This document shows positions 1 to 8,959 of a DNA stretch of 64,000 nucleotides, one piece after another (the stretch's first letter is position 1; the number at the start of each line of letters is the position of its first letter). The notes beneath the pieces were generated by a model that saw nothing but the letters and a program-made list of their open reading frames with translations, had not been told where the DNA came from and did not search any database. Position numbers and translations under genes: made by a program. The stretch is taken from NCBI RefSeq assembly GCF_000330725.2, contig NZ_AMZY02000013.1:248001-312000 (forward strand), read 5' to 3'. The stretch is from Mariniradius saccharolyticus AK6. GTDB taxonomy: Bacteria > Bacteroidota > Bacteroidia > Cytophagales > Cyclobacteriaceae.

Positions 1-186
1 TGCGTCACCTTCCAAACACCCCCCCGAAATGGCACCGACTAATTCGCCTGACTCCGTCACCAACATCCTTGCCCCCGGTCTCCGATAGGCCGAACCGTCC
101 ACTTTCACCACAGTCGCCAAAGCCACCCTTTGGTTCATGGATTTGCTGTTTCTATATGCATCTACAATGCTGTCGAATTCCTTCAT
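1..186 (-). CDS. XdhC/CoxI-family protein, N-terminal fragment cut by window edge
   Basis: Reading the minus strand from an ATG at 186 gives 62 codons open to the edge of the window. Near residues 21-33 it reads VALATVVKVDGSA, followed by YRRPGARMLV and GAISGGCLEGD. These match the N-terminal domain of XdhC/CoxI proteins, which help insert sulfurated molybdenum cofactor into xanthine dehydrogenase and CO-dehydrogenase-type enzymes. Only about the first sixth to fifth of the usual protein is visible, so subfamily and completeness cannot be judged. It diverges from the cold-shock gene to its right. Confidence 0.8.
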   Translation of the reverse strand, partial: MKEFDSIVDAYRNSKSMNQRVALATVVKVDGSAYRRPGARMLVTESGELVGAISGGCLEGDA

Positions 187-383
187 ACCTTAGAAATTTG
201 GGGTAATCTATCGTTTTTTGTCCAAAATTAGACCTGAATATCCAATTCAGGCAGTATTTCCGGGACCAGTTGCACAATAAAATAGACAGTGGAAACCCAA
301 AATATTAATTCCGTTAAAAGTTGTTAAAATTCTTGTTTGCTATTGGTAGGAAATCCCCAAAATTTGATTGTATTTTTGTGCAT

Positions 384-839
384 ATGGCAAAATCAAGAGA
401 CAACTTCGAAAAAGACGAAAAGGAAAAGCTTAGGCTGAAGAAAAAAAAGGAAAAGCTGGAGAAGAAAGAGGCAAGGAAAGCTAATCAGGAGAAAGCAAAG
501 GATTTCGAAGATATGATTGCCTACGTGGATGAATTTGGAAATATTACGTCCACTCCGCCGGATAGAAGCAAAAAGGTCGAAATTGACCCAGAGACAATAT
601 CAGTTGGAGTCAAAAAGGCACTTCCGCAAGAACCTGAAGACAAAACCAGAAGGGGCAAGGTTACATTTTTCAACTCCAGTAAGGGCTATGGTTTCATCAG
701 GGACGAACAAAGCCAAGAGAGTATTTTTGTCCACATCAACAAATGCCTTGATCCCATCAAGGAAAACGACAAAGTGACATTTACTACGGAGAAGTCCCCT
801 AAGGGTCCAAGTGCCGTAGGCGTCAAACTTGCTACCTAA
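384..839 (+). CDS. cold-shock-domain protein with charged N-terminal extension
   Basis: This 151-residue protein has a lysine/glutamate-rich, probably helical N-terminal part (residues about 5-45), a linker, and a C-terminal cold-shock domain (about 90-151). The domain carries both RNA-binding motifs: KGYGFI (RNP1) and IFVHI (RNP2). It is expected to bind single-stranded RNA or DNA as an RNA chaperone. Starting at ATG 384 gives the compact form. An upstream in-frame start at 321 would add 21 residues unlike the family and is less likely. A TAnnTTTG-like box (TATTTTTG, 371-378) lies just before the chosen start, which would imply an almost leaderless mRNA; that box may be chance. Confidence 0.85.
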   Translation: MAKSRDNFEKDEKEKLRLKKKKEKLEKKEARKANQEKAKDFEDMIAYVDEFGNITSTPPDRSKKVEIDPETISVGVKKALPQEPEDKTRRGKVTFFNSSKGYGFIRDEQSQESIFVHINKCLDPIKENDKVTFTTEKSPKGPSAVGVKLAT

Positions 840-840
840 G

Positions 841-1111
841 TCCAAACCAAATTTTGCCATTTCTTTAACCATGCGCCACGAGATACGATAGAATTGTCGG
901 GGATCAACTCCATGTTGCTGGTTATAAAATAAATTGGACAAGCTGTCTCGAATGTTGGTCGACAGGTAGGGGACGAGGCGTTGTATTTCTAGGAATCCCT
1001 AGCATGGACACCAAAGATATCCTTTCGATGTCGTGAAAGGCTATAAAGGGAATTTTATCGTGGGAATTTAAAATCCCACGTTTGGGCAAAATCAGTTATT
1101 TGGATCCATTT
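841..1111. other. Gene-free gap with a hairpin before infC
   Basis: I find no coding sequence here. At 1059-1080 there is an inverted repeat, CGTGGGA pairing with TCCCACG around an 8-nt loop, followed by a short T run. It could terminate the cold-shock transcript or belong to the leader of the infC operon. The rest shows nothing recognisable. Confidence 0.5.
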
Positions 1112-1141
1112 TTTGAAATCGGAAATTAATTCAGATATTTG
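1112..1141 (+). promoter_or_regulatory. Predicted sigma-A-type promoter of the infC operon
   Basis: TTTG at 1112-1115 is followed 18 bp later by GATATTTG at 1134-1141, which fits the Bacteroidota TTTG-N19-TAnnTTTG pattern with one mismatch in the downstream box. Transcription would start near 1148, leaving a leader of about 24 nt before the TTG start of infC at 1172. Confidence 0.5.
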
Positions 1142-1171
1142 CAGTCGATTTCATTAAAACAGCCATAAAAT

Positions 1172-1729
1172 TTGAAAGGAAAACCGCCTGTCACCAATCG
1201 ACAAAGACAAGAAGAGCCCTATAAAATCAACGATCGTATCAGGGCAAGGGAGGTCAGAGTCGTGGGAGATTTCGTAGAAGGAGGCAATGCAGTTCTGCCG
1301 TTGGCCCAAGCGATCAAGCTTGCGGAGGATAACGAACTTGACCTTGTAGAGATTTCTCCCAATGCAGTCCCACCAGTTTGCAAAATCATCAATTACGCAA
1401 AGTTTAAGTACGAACAGAAGAAAAAGCAGAAGGAAATCAAAGCCAACGCTGCAAAGACTGTTCTAAAAGAAATCAGGTTCGGACCCAATACTGACGACCA
1501 TGATTTTAACTTCAAACTGAAGCACGCTATCAACTTCCTGAAAGAAGGAGCAAAAGTCAAGGCTTACGTGCATTTCGTCGGCCGATCGATTGTCTTCAAA
1601 GAAAGAGGAGAGATGCTATTGTTGAAGTTTGCACAGGAACTGGAGGATTATGCACAGGTGGAACAACTTCCGAAATTGGAGGGAAAAAGGATGTTTTTGT
1701 TCTTGGCCCCTCGACCTGCTAAGAAATAA
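1172..1729 (+). CDS. infC: Translation initiation factor IF-3
   Basis: The 185-residue product matches IF-3 from end to end. The N domain contains [16 protein letters not shown], followed by the lysine-rich linker (about 85-105) and the C domain with [19 protein letters not shown]-3 binds the 30S subunit and polices start-codon and initiator-tRNA choice. The start is TTG at 1172: a stop codon in the same frame lies at 1166-1168, and there is no ATG before the conserved IND motif, so a rare start codon is forced. In E. coli infC the AUU start underlies autoregulation, and the same logic may apply here. It is followed after 21 bp by rpmI and then rplT. Confidence 0.97.
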   Translation: MKGKPPVTNRQRQEEPYKINDRIRAREVRVVGDFVEGGNAVLPLAQAIKLAEDNELDLVEISPNAVPPVCKIINYAKFKYEQKKKQKEIKANAAKTVLKEIRFGPNTDDHDFNFKLKHAINFLKEGAKVKAYVHFVGRSIVFKERGEMLLLKFAQELEDYAQVEQLPKLEGKRMFLFLAPRPAKK

Positions 1730-1750
1730 TTTCAACTAATACAAACAGCT

Positions 1751-1945
1751 ATGCCAAAAGTAAAAACTAAATCCGGTGCAAAGAAAAGGTTCAAATTGAC
1801 AGGAACCGGCAAAATCAGAAGAAAGCATGCCTACAAGCGTCACATCCTAACCAAAAAGTCCACTAAAAGAAAGAGAAATCTGACTCAAATGGGCATGGTT
1901 CATCCAGCAGATGAGGCGGGCGTAAGAGCAATGTTGAGAATTTGA
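1751..1945 (+). CDS. rpmI: 50S ribosomal protein L35
   Basis: This 64-residue, strongly basic protein starts [15 protein letters not shown] and contains [12 protein letters not shown], the L35 signature. It is a structural protein of the large ribosomal subunit. It lies between infC and rplT in the conserved IF-3 operon, 21 bp after infC. Confidence 0.97.
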   Translation: MPKVKTKSGAKKRFKLTGTGKIRRKHAYKRHILTKKSTKRKRNLTQMGMVHPADEAGVRAMLRI

Positions 1946-2049
1946 CGAATCAAATCTCAAAAGACAATTAAGTTTAGGTTTATTTATTCACCAGACGCTC
2001 AGGTTATCAAGACCACCATGGCACCTAGGGTCAAAAAATCAAAATTACT

Positions 2050-2394
2050 ATGCCAAGATCAGTAAACGCGGTTGCTTCAAGAGCTAGAAGAAAGAAAGTA
2101 TTGAAGGCAACAAAAGGCTACTTCGGAAGAGGTAAAAACGTTTGGACAGTAGCCAAGAACAAGTACGAAAAAGGTTTGCAGTATGCGTACAGGGACCGCA
2201 AAGTCAAGAAGAGAGAATTCAGGGCATTGTGGATCCAGCGTATCAATGCAGGCGCCAGGGAGTATGGTATTTCATATTCTCAATTCATGGGATTGTTGAA
2301 AAAGGCCGATATCGAATTGAACAGAAAAGTTCTTGCTGATTTGGCAATGAATCATCCCGAGGCATTCAAAGCTGTAGTTGAAAAAGTTAAATAA
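2050..2394 (+). CDS. rplT: 50S ribosomal protein L20
   Basis: The 114-residue basic protein carries the L20 hallmarks [34 protein letters not shown] and [15 protein letters not shown]20 is needed for early 50S assembly and in several phyla represses its own operon. The 104-nt gap after rpmI is long for this operon and could hold an autoregulatory structure, but I recognise no specific leader motif. A terminator follows. Confidence 0.97.
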   Translation: MPRSVNAVASRARRKKVLKATKGYFGRGKNVWTVAKNKYEKGLQYAYRDRKVKKREFRALWIQRINAGAREYGISYSQFMGLLKKADIELNRKVLADLAMNHPEAFKAVVEKVK

Positions 2395-2421
2395 GAAGGC
2401 ACGCCTTGTTTAACATGAAGG

Positions 2422-2450
2422 AGCCCTGAGAAATCAGGGCTTTTTTATTT
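2422..2450 (+). terminator. Rho-independent terminator of infC-rpmI-rplT
   Basis: AGCCCTGA and TCAGGGCT form an 8-bp stem around GAAA, followed by TTTTTT-ATTT, 28 bp after the rplT stop codon. Confidence 0.9.
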
Positions 2451-2572
2451 CCAATTTTTTGAATGGACAAGGGCAACTTCGGATTTTTTGCTAAATTACA
2501 AGAGCGGGATTTTCTATTGATCTAATCTCGTCGATACCAGTTCGGGAATTTCGATGGCCAGACTTGAAAGAT

Positions 2573-2624
2573 GGGGTTCCCGGACAATCGGTTAATTGGA
2601 TTGTCCGTTATCGGGATTAACCCC
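2573..2624. other. Long nested inverted repeat between rplT and tRNA-Met
   Basis: The inner arms CGGACAATC (2581-2589) and GATTGTCCG (2599-2607) are perfect. The outer arms GGGGTT (2573-2578) and AACCCC (2619-2624) extend the structure. It lies between two convergent terminators in a 250-bp gap with no gene. It could be a repeat or a small structured RNA; there is no run of T to make it a terminator. Confidence 0.5.
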
Positions 2625-2701
2625 TAACCACAGGCGCTCTTTGTCGGAAGGATCGGTTTTGGAATCGGGAAAAGTTGATATTAAACTACCTGGCTACAAA
2701 A

Positions 2702-2725
2702 TAAAAAAGCCCCAAAAGTGGGGCT
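2702..2725 (-). terminator. Rho-independent terminator of tRNA-Met
   Basis: On the minus strand AGCCCC and GGGGCT pair around ACTTTT and are followed by a run of T, six bases past the tRNA 3' end. Confidence 0.85.
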
Positions 2726-2730
2726 CTGCG

Positions 2731-2804
2731 TAGCGAGGAGGGGAGTTGAACCCCTGACCTCAGGGTTATGAATCCTGCGCTCTAACCATCTGAGCTACCT
2801 CGCC
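2731..2804 (-). tRNA. tRNA-Met (CAT), probably elongator
   Basis: The reverse strand folds into a full cloverleaf: acceptor GGCGAGG with CCTCGCT, D stem GCTC/GAGC, anticodon stem CAGGA/CCCTG with loop TTCATAA, and T stem AGGGG/CCCCT with loop TTCAACT. The anticodon is CAT. The paired acceptor end and the lack of the GGG/CCC anticodon stem argue against an initiator. A tRNA-Ile with lysidine at position 34 cannot be excluded by eye. The 3' CCA is not encoded. Confidence 0.93.
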
Positions 2805-2815
2805 AAATCGGAATG

Positions 2816-2847
2816 CAAATATGAGGGGTTAGACTCTCAAATGCAAA
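2816..2847 (-). promoter_or_regulatory. Predicted promoter of tRNA-Met
   Basis: On the minus strand TTTG (2847-2844) is followed after 20 bp by CATATTTG (2823-2816), one mismatch from TAnnTTTG. It would start transcription a few bases before the mature tRNA. Confidence 0.5.
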
Positions 2848-2896
2848 CATAAGACTTCAAAAAAAGCCAATTTTACTACCCAAAAAAAATTAAAAA

Positions 2897-3292
2897 ATGG
2901 TTAAAAATAAGTTTATCGCTGATTACCAAATCAATACTTCCAGGAAAATGTTGTTTCCCTACCTGAGTACCGCGAGCGGTTTGGCCGAGTGGTTTGCAGA
3001 CGATGTGACAATCAATGAGGATAAAAACTTCATATTTAAATACGACGGTGAAGATCACTTGGCTAGGATTGCCTCAATCAGAACCAATGCTCATGTGAAG
3101 TTTGAGTTCTTTGACCCCCAAAACATAGACGAAAGGGACCATTCCTATATCGAGTTCAAAGTAGAGGAAAACGAACTTACCCAAACCTTATTCCTAAAGG
3201 TCATCGACTATAGTGATTCCTATGATGACGAGGAGTTGGAGTCAATTTGGGAAGGGTTGATTGCTACATTGAAGGAAATCATAGGCGGTTGA
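2897..3292 (+). CDS. START-like domain protein (Bacteroidota type)
   Basis: This 131-residue protein looks like a small START/SRPBCC-fold domain of the kind conserved as a single gene across Bacteroidota. Visible features are the N-terminal strand FIADYQINTS, the motif TASGLAEWFADDV and the C-terminal helix ESIWEGLIATLKEIIGG. No signal peptide is seen, so it is expected to be cytoplasmic. The family fold binds hydrophobic ligands, but the ligand here is unknown. It ends 72 bp before the LptF/LptG-type permease, and this order is common in the phylum. Confidence 0.8.
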   Translation: MVKNKFIADYQINTSRKMLFPYLSTASGLAEWFADDVTINEDKNFIFKYDGEDHLARIASIRTNAHVKFEFFDPQNIDERDHSYIEFKVEENELTQTLFLKVIDYSDSYDDEELESIWEGLIATLKEIIGG

Positions 3293-3364
3293 TTTTTCTG
3301 GTGGTATAATTGCAAATTTTTGCAAGATTTACGCGTTGAAAAGCAGTGTGGGAGATTTCTGTCC

Positions 3365-5218
3365 ATGAAAAAAATCGATAAACTTGTTCTCGGGTCTTTT
3401 ATCGGACCCTTCTTTTTGACTTTTCTCGTAGTGGATTTTATCCTACTTACCGTCAATATGCTTAAGTATTTTGACGAGATTTTTGGCAAAGGATTGAGTT
3501 TTTGGGTGTACATGGAGCTGATTTCCTATTTTTTGATCAGTATTTCCCCCATGGCTTTGCCGCTCGCAGTACTGTTGTCATCCTTGATGGCTTTTGGCAA
3601 TTTGGGCGAGCATTTTGAGCTTACCGCACTCAAAAGCAGCGGTATTTCACTCGTGAGAGCCCTTCAGCCTATCGGGATATTTGTGGTATTTCTCACCATA
3701 CTGGCTTTTTTGTCAAATAACTACTTGGTCCCAAAAGTCAACCTCAAAACTTTTAGCTTGCTCTATGATATTAGGATGAAATCCCCCGCCTTTGACATTC
3801 GGGAAGGGGTTTTCTACAGTGGCATCCCAAATTACGCGATCAAGGTAAACCAAAAGATGGATGAAGTACGGTTGAGGGACATTATCATTTATGACCATTC
3901 AGACGGCCAAGGCAATACCAACATCATTCTGGCAGACTCCGGTAGGATGGAGCAGTTTATGGATGAGCGCTACATGTCGCTCACCTTATACAATGGAATC
4001 CGATACCAAGAGTCAAGGGCACAGCGAGGGATCAATGAAAAACCCGTGGATTTCAGCCGAACTAAATTCCAGGAAAATCAAATGATCTTCAGCTTGGAGT
4101 CATTTCAATTGAGTAGAACACCCGAGGATCTTTGGTCTACCAATAGATCGATTATGGATATCTCTAAATTGAAGCTTGGCCTCGACTCGATGAACGCCGA
4201 AATCAACCAAATCATCTATTACAATTATCTCTTCACCGAATCTTCCTATCCGTTTTTCACAAAAAATAGGAAAATCACTCCTCCTTCGGATATCGCTGAA
4301 AGGAAACAGCGAGATGACTCAATTCGAGCTGAAAAGGCAAAACTCATGCGAAAGACGGCCGCGGATTCGGTTAAATCTGACTCCTTGGCGTCGCTCTTGT
4401 CCGCGGATTCGATCGCTGGCAAATCGGATAGTTCACAAGCTTCCAGTAACAGGGATTCCCCGCCCAGCATAACCCAAACAAAGGCGTCTGTCACAGAGGG
4501 AGGAAAGGATACAAAAGCAGACTCAGCAACAGGCAGTGTGTCCAAGAAATTAAAGAAGGAAATTAAGCTTCAGTCTATCGGAATCGATTCGGCTTTGGCT
4601 TTCCAAGACCCATTCGCATTACAGCCGATGCCTTCCACCGCCAAATCAGATTCTGTGACTGCCGAAGCCAAGAAAATATCCGAGGAGGGCAGAAAACTTT
4701 CGTCGGAAAGAAAGGCAGAACTGGACACTTTGATCGCCCGCGAAAATTATGTCTCCCGCGGTGCAACGGTGGGGCTCAACAATGCGCGCAGTATAAAAAA
4801 CAACCTGAACAATAAAATGCTGCAGGTAGACAATCTAGAGCGGGAATTTAGACGCTTCGAGATTGCTTGGTACCAAAAGTACACCACCGCATTCGCTTGT
4901 TTTGTGATGTTTTTGATCGGGGCACCGCTTGGTGCCATTATCAAAAAAGGAGGTCTTGGCATGCCCGTCTTGATGTCAATCATCTTTTTCATCATTTATT
5001 ATATGTTGACGATCACGGGTGAAAAATGGGCCAAGGAAGCCATTACAGGTACGGTTTTCGGTACTTGGTTTTCCAATATCGTGCTGTTGCCTTTTGGGCT
5101 ATTCTTCTTGAGACAGGCGAGAAAGGATGCAAGGCTTTTCGAAGCAGACACGTATACCGAATTTTTCAAAAAAATCATGAGCTTTTTCAATCGCAAATCC
5201 CCCAAAACCCAATCATGA
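3365..5218 (+). CDS. LptF/LptG-family lipopolysaccharide export permease with long insert
   Basis: This family forms the membrane part of the Lpt transporter, which extracts lipopolysaccharide from the inner membrane. The 617-residue protein starts MKKIDKLVLGSFIGPF. It has membrane segments near residues 12-35, 55-80 and 98-120, a periplasmic beta domain (about 125-290), and three C-terminal membrane segments (about 505-600) with the GAPLGAIIKKGG motif. Residues about 295-460 are an unusual insert rich in Ser, Asp, Lys and Ala (repeated SDS/ADS patterns), which explains why the protein exceeds the usual 350-400 residues. ATG 3365 was chosen because the upstream in-frame start adds residues unlike the family. 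Confidence 0.9.
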   Translation: MKKIDKLVLGSFIGPFFLTFLVVDFILLTVNMLKYFDEIFGKGLSFWVYMELISYFLISISPMALPLAVLLSSLMAFGNLGEHFELTALKSSGISLVRALQPIGIFVVFLTILAFLSNNYLVPKVNLKTFSLLYDIRMKSPAFDIREGVFYSGIPNYAIKVNQKMDEVRLRDIIIYDHSDGQGNTNIILADSGRMEQFMDERYMSLTLYNGIRYQESRAQRGINEKPVDFSRTKFQENQMIFSLESFQLSRTPEDLWSTNRSIMDISKLKLGLDSMNAEINQIIYYNYLFTESSYPFFTKNRKITPPSDIAERKQRDDSIRAEKAKLMRKTAADSVKSDSLASLLSADSIAGKSDSSQASSNRDSPPSITQTKASVTEGGKDTKADSATGSVSKKLKKEIKLQSIGIDSALAFQDPFALQPMPSTAKSDSVTAEAKKISEEGRKLSSERKAELDTLIARENYVSRGATVGLNNARSIKNNLNNKMLQVDNLEREFRRFEIAWYQKYTTAFACFVMFLIGAPLGAIIKKGGLGMPVLMSIIFFIIYYMLTITGEKWAKEAITGTVFGTWFSNIVLLPFGLFFLRQARKDARLFEADTYTEFFKKIMSFFNRKSPKTQS

Positions 5219-5242
5219 TTTTCATAATCAAAATTTTCATCT

Positions 5243-5250
5243 TACCTTTG
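5243..5250 (+). promoter_or_regulatory. Downstream promoter box for rpsO
   Basis: TACCTTTG matches TAnnTTTG exactly, 33 bp before the rpsO start codon. The upstream TTTG element is only poorly represented (TTTTC). Confidence 0.45.
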
Positions 5251-5282
5251 TGCCTGTTTAAATCAAATAACATTAACTAGGC

Positions 5283-5558
5283 ATGTATTTAGCACCAGAG
5301 AAAAAAGCGGAGTTGTTCAAAAATCATGGCAGGTTAAAATCTGAAAAAGACACAGGATCACCAGAATCACAGATCGCCCTGTTCACTTACAGAATCCAGC
5401 ACCTGACCCAGCATTTGAAGACCAACAAAAAAGACCACTCATCCAGATTGGGCCTTCTGAAATTGGTAGGTAAGAGAAGAAGACTTCTCGACTATCTTGT
5501 CAAGAATGACATCGAAAGGTACAGATCAATTATCCAAGAGTTGGAGATTAGAAAATAA
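5283..5558 (+). CDS. rpsO: 30S ribosomal protein S15
   Basis: The 91-residue protein contains the S15 signature [36 protein letters not shown] and KRRRLLDYL. It binds 16S rRNA in the platform of the small subunit. It precedes pnp, as in many bacteria, but a strong terminator separates the two genes here. Confidence 0.97.
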   Translation: MYLAPEKKAELFKNHGRLKSEKDTGSPESQIALFTYRIQHLTQHLKTNKKDHSSRLGLLKLVGKRRRLLDYLVKNDIERYRSIIQELEIRK

Positions 5559-5568
5559 TTCGATTGAC

Positions 5569-5601
5569 GTAAGGTTCTCAATGTGAGGACCTTACTTTTT
5601 T
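5569..5601 (+). terminator. Intrinsic terminator or attenuator between rpsO and pnp
   Basis: Two 12-nt arms (5569-5580 and 5584-5595) pair along their whole length, with one G-T pair, around a 3-nt loop and are followed by TTTTTT (5596-5601). It lies 11 bp after the rpsO stop codon. The GTG at 5583 that would extend pnp upstream lies inside this hairpin. Confidence 0.9.
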
Positions 5602-5666
5602 ACCTCCCCCTGATATTAAGCCTTACTTTTACATCTTATTCACATCATTATCATTTACAAAACTGT

Positions 5667-7808
5667 ATGTTACCAAATGTAATTTCGAAATCTATCGTCC
5701 TTGAGGATGGTAGGGAGATCATTATTGAAACCGGCGCATTGGCAAAGCAAGCCGATGGTTCGGTTGTGGTACGAATGGGCAACGCGATGTTGTTGGCCAC
5801 CGTCGTATCAAAGACTGAAGTCGTGGAGGGGGTTGATTTTCTGCCACTTTCCGTGGATTACCAAGAAAAATTTGCCGCTTCGGGCAAGATCCCGGGTGGG
5901 TTTTTGAAGAGAGAGGGAAGGCTTTCCGATTATGAAATCCTGATTAGCAGACTCGTAGATCGTGCCATTCGCCCGATTTTTCCGGATGATTACCATGCTG
6001 ATACCCAGGTCAATATCACTTTGATGTCTTCCGACAGCAACGTATTACCTGATTGTTTGGCAGGGTTGGCTGCTTCGGCGGCTCTGGCGGTTTCAGATAT
6101 CCCCTTCAACGGTCCAATTTCCGAGGTACGTGTCGCAAAGATCAATGGCAAGCTGAAGATCAATCCTTCGCCGGCGGAATTGGAAAAATCCGCATTGGAG
6201 TTTATTGTCGCTGGTTCATTGGATTACATCCTGATGGTCGAGGGCGAGGCAAATGAAATCTCGGAAGATGAGATGGTCGAGGCATTGCAGTTTGCACATG
6301 AAGAAATCAAGAAGCACTGCCTGATCCAAAAAGAATTGACAATCGCGGTCGGAAAGACCGAAAAGAGGGTGTACAGTCACGAGAAAAGCGATCCTGCTTT
6401 GTATGAAAAAATGCATGCCGAATTATACGGAAAATGCTACGAGGCCGTAAGTAGACAGATCGCCAACAAATCCGAAAGATCTGTGATCATCAAGAAGATA
6501 AAAGAGGAATTTGTGGCTGGTTTGGGTACTGAACATGGCTTTGAAGCTAGCCTGATTGGGCCATATTTCGCTAAAATCCACAAAGAAGCAGCCCGAAACC
6601 TTACTCTTCAGGAGAAGAAAAGGTTGGATGGTCGCAAAACAGATGAAATCAGACCAATTTGGTCTGTGGTTGATTATCTCCCATCAGCGCATGGTTCATC
6701 CATATTCACACGAGGGGAAACCCAATCCATCACCACTTGTACATTGGGCACGAAACTCGATGAGCAAATGATCGATGGAGCGGTGATTTCTGGCTACAGT
6801 AAATTTTTCCTCCATTATAATTTCCCAGGATTCTCTACAGGTGAAGTAAAACCAAATAGAGGTCCGGGTAGAAGGGAAGTCGGACACGGCAACCTTGCGA
6901 TGCGGGCACTTAAGAAGGTACTTCCTCCAGAAGAGGAAAATCCATACACAATTCGTGTTGTATCCGACATTCTTGAGTCCAATGGCTCTTCATCCATGGC
7001 TACCGTTTGCGCAGGTTCCTTGGCCTTGATGGATGCCGGCGTGCAAATCAAAGCGCCAGTGACAGGCATTGCAATGGGAATGATCTCTGATGCAAAAACC
7101 GGGAATTATGCGATTCTTTCGGACATTCTTGGAGATGAAGATCACCTCGGTGATATGGATTTCAAAGTAACGGGCACCGCAAAAGGCATCACAGCCTGCC
7201 AAATGGACCTCAAAGTCGAAGGTTTGGACTACGCAGTCCTTAAGGAAGCATTGTACCAAGCAAAAGATGGACGCCTTCATATCTTGGCCGAGATTTCCAA
7301 AACCTTGGCTGCGCCGAAGCCGGATTTGAAGCCGCATGCTCCAAGGTCCTACAATATGAATATTCCGAAAGAGCTCATCGGGGCGGTAATCGGTCCAGGT
7401 GGAAAAGTGATCCAGGAAATCCAAAAGGATACTGGCGCTACCATCGTCATCGAGGAAAAAGACAACATGGGCAAGATCAACATCTTCTCCAACAACCAAG
7501 AATCAATGGATGGAGCGATTCGACGCATCAAGGCGATCGTTGCGCAGCCTGAAATTGGGGAGACCTACACAGGCAAAGTCAAAAACATCATGCCCTTTGG
7601 CGCCTTTGTGGAATTCATGCCAGGAAAAGATGGATTATTGCACATTTCCGAAATTAAGTGGGAAAGACTTGAGAATATGGAGGGTGTATTGGAACCCGGG
7701 GAGGAGATCATGGTCAAACTGATCGATGTGGACAAGAAAACCGGGAAGTTCAAGCTTTCCAGGAAAGTGTTGCTCCCAAAACCTGAAAAATCCGAGAAAA
7801 AAGACTGA
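5667..7808 (+). CDS. pnp: Polyribonucleotide nucleotidyltransferase (PNPase)
   Basis: PNPase degrades RNA phosphorolytically from the 3' end. The 713-residue product has two RNase PH domains with a helical linker, a KH domain near residue 564 ([15 protein letters not shown]) and an S1 domain near 629 ([15 protein letters not shown]), the full architecture at the usual length. The start chosen is ATG 5667 ([18 protein letters not shown]). A longer frame from GTG 5583 is rejected because it begins inside the preceding terminator. A TACTTTTA box at 5624-5631 may be its promoter. Confidence 0.97.
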   Translation: MLPNVISKSIVLEDGREIIIETGALAKQADGSVVVRMGNAMLLATVVSKTEVVEGVDFLPLSVDYQEKFAASGKIPGGFLKREGRLSDYEILISRLVDRAIRPIFPDDYHADTQVNITLMSSDSNVLPDCLAGLAASAALAVSDIPFNGPISEVRVAKINGKLKINPSPAELEKSALEFIVAGSLDYILMVEGEANEISEDEMVEALQFAHEEIKKHCLIQKELTIAVGKTEKRVYSHEKSDPALYEKMHAELYGKCYEAVSRQIANKSERSVIIKKIKEEFVAGLGTEHGFEASLIGPYFAKIHKEAARNLTLQEKKRLDGRKTDEIRPIWSVVDYLPSAHGSSIFTRGETQSITTCTLGTKLDEQMIDGAVISGYSKFFLHYNFPGFSTGEVKPNRGPGRREVGHGNLAMRALKKVLPPEEENPYTIRVVSDILESNGSSSMATVCAGSLALMDAGVQIKAPVTGIAMGMISDAKTGNYAILSDILGDEDHLGDMDFKVTGTAKGITACQMDLKVEGLDYAVLKEALYQAKDGRLHILAEISKTLAAPKPDLKPHAPRSYNMNIPKELIGAVIGPGGKVIQEIQKDTGATIVIEEKDNMGKINIFSNNQESMDGAIRRIKAIVAQPEIGETYTGKVKNIMPFGAFVEFMPGKDGLLHISEIKWERLENMEGVLEPGEEIMVKLIDVDKKTGKFKLSRKVLLPKPEKSEKKD

Positions 7809-7896
7809 GTTCAATAAAGTATTTATTACTTTGAACTTTGCAATCAGGCAGTTCCGTTATTAAGTGAGTTTCAAAAACGAAAATTGTTAATCTCGA

Positions 7897-8760
7897 ATGA
7901 GGCAGCTAAAAATTAGCAAACAGATCACCAACAGGGAAAGTCAGTCCTTGGATAAATACCTTCAAGAAATCGGTAAAGTCGACTTGTTGACTGCCGATGA
8001 AGAGGTAATTCTTGCCAAAAGAATCCGTGAAGGCGATCAATTGGCCCTGGAAAAACTTACGAAGGCAAACCTCAGGTTTGTCGTCTCTGTGGCCAAACAG
8101 TACCAAAACCAAGGTCTTTCTTTGGGTGATTTGATCAACGAAGGCAACCTCGGATTGATCAAAGCAGCACAAAGATTTGATGAAACCAGAGGTTTTAAAT
8201 TCATCTCCTATGCTGTATGGTGGATCAGACAGTCTATTTTGCAGGCTTTGGCTGAGCAATCCAGGATTGTCAGGCTTCCGCTCAACAGGGTCGGTTCGCT
8301 GAACAAGATCAGCAAGACTTTCAGTGAACTCGAACAAAAGTTTGAAAGGGAGCCATCTCCAGAGGAATTGGCGGAGGTGCTCGAAGTAACTGCCGGCGAG
8401 GTGGTCGATACCATGAAGATCTCCGGACGCCATGTATCCATGGATGCACCTTTTGTTCAGGGGGAAGAAAACAGTTTGTTGGACGTATTGGAGAACGACG
8501 GTGACGAAAAGCCCGATGACGGTCTCATGACAGATTCCTTGAGGAAAGAAGTACAAAGGGCACTTTCTACACTTACCCAAAGGGAAGCCGATGTGATCAC
8601 CCTTTACTTCGGACTGAACGGTGAGCATGCCATGACCCTAGAGGAAATCGGGGAGAAATTCAACCTGACAAGAGAGAGGGTTAGACAAATTAAAGAGAAG
8701 GCTATCAGAAGGTTACGTCATACTTCAAGAAGTAAAACTTTAAAACCTTACCTTGGTTAA
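7897..8760 (+). CDS. rpoD: Primary sigma factor, Bacteroidota type
   Basis: The 287-residue protein begins directly with region 1.2 and lacks region 1.1 and the large non-conserved insert, as is typical of the primary sigma factor of this phylum. Region 2 is visible as [20 protein letters not shown] and [16 protein letters not shown], region 3 as [13 protein letters not shown], and region 4 as [20 protein letters not shown]. It directs RNA polymerase to TTTG/TAnnTTTG promoters like those found elsewhere in this window. It stands alone between pnp and trxB, with its own terminator. Confidence 0.96.
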   Translation: MRQLKISKQITNRESQSLDKYLQEIGKVDLLTADEEVILAKRIREGDQLALEKLTKANLRFVVSVAKQYQNQGLSLGDLINEGNLGLIKAAQRFDETRGFKFISYAVWWIRQSILQALAEQSRIVRLPLNRVGSLNKISKTFSELEQKFEREPSPEELAEVLEVTAGEVVDTMKISGRHVSMDAPFVQGEENSLLDVLENDGDEKPDDGLMTDSLRKEVQRALSTLTQREADVITLYFGLNGEHAMTLEEIGEKFNLTRERVRQIKEKAIRRLRHTSRSKTLKPYLG

Positions 8761-8791
8761 TCCAGTTAATTTCTGTGAATTAGAATCAAAG

Positions 8792-8817
8792 AAGGGGTGA
8801 TCAAACCCCTTTTTTTA
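8792..8817 (+). terminator. Terminator of the sigma factor gene
   Basis: AAGGGGT and ACCCCTT pair around a 6-nt loop and run into a T tract, about 30 bp after the stop codon. Confidence 0.88.
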
Positions 8818-8868
8818 TTCCCCAAGTTGGAAAAAATGTAACGTCCTGACTGATTACAGATTGCCCAG

Positions 8869-8876
8869 TACCTTTG
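8869..8876 (+). promoter_or_regulatory. Promoter box upstream of trxB
   Basis: TACCTTTG matches TAnnTTTG exactly. A second exact match, TAACTTTG, lies at 8904-8911. Neither has a clear TTTG partner at 19 bp. Confidence 0.4.
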
Positions 8877-8959
8877 CGCACATTAGGGAATTTTAACACC
8901 CGTTAACTTTGTTGTAAAAGGTATTTTAACAAAATTTGCCAACTTCAAAAATAAATCCA

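Noticed and set aside
1946..2049. Ribosomal-protein L20 leader motif
   Set aside because: The gap is long enough, but I could not draw the known leader structure; left unassigned.
5583..5666. Upstream extension of pnp with a signal-peptide-like start
   Set aside because: The GTG start lies within the rpsO terminator hairpin and the added residues do not belong to PNPase.
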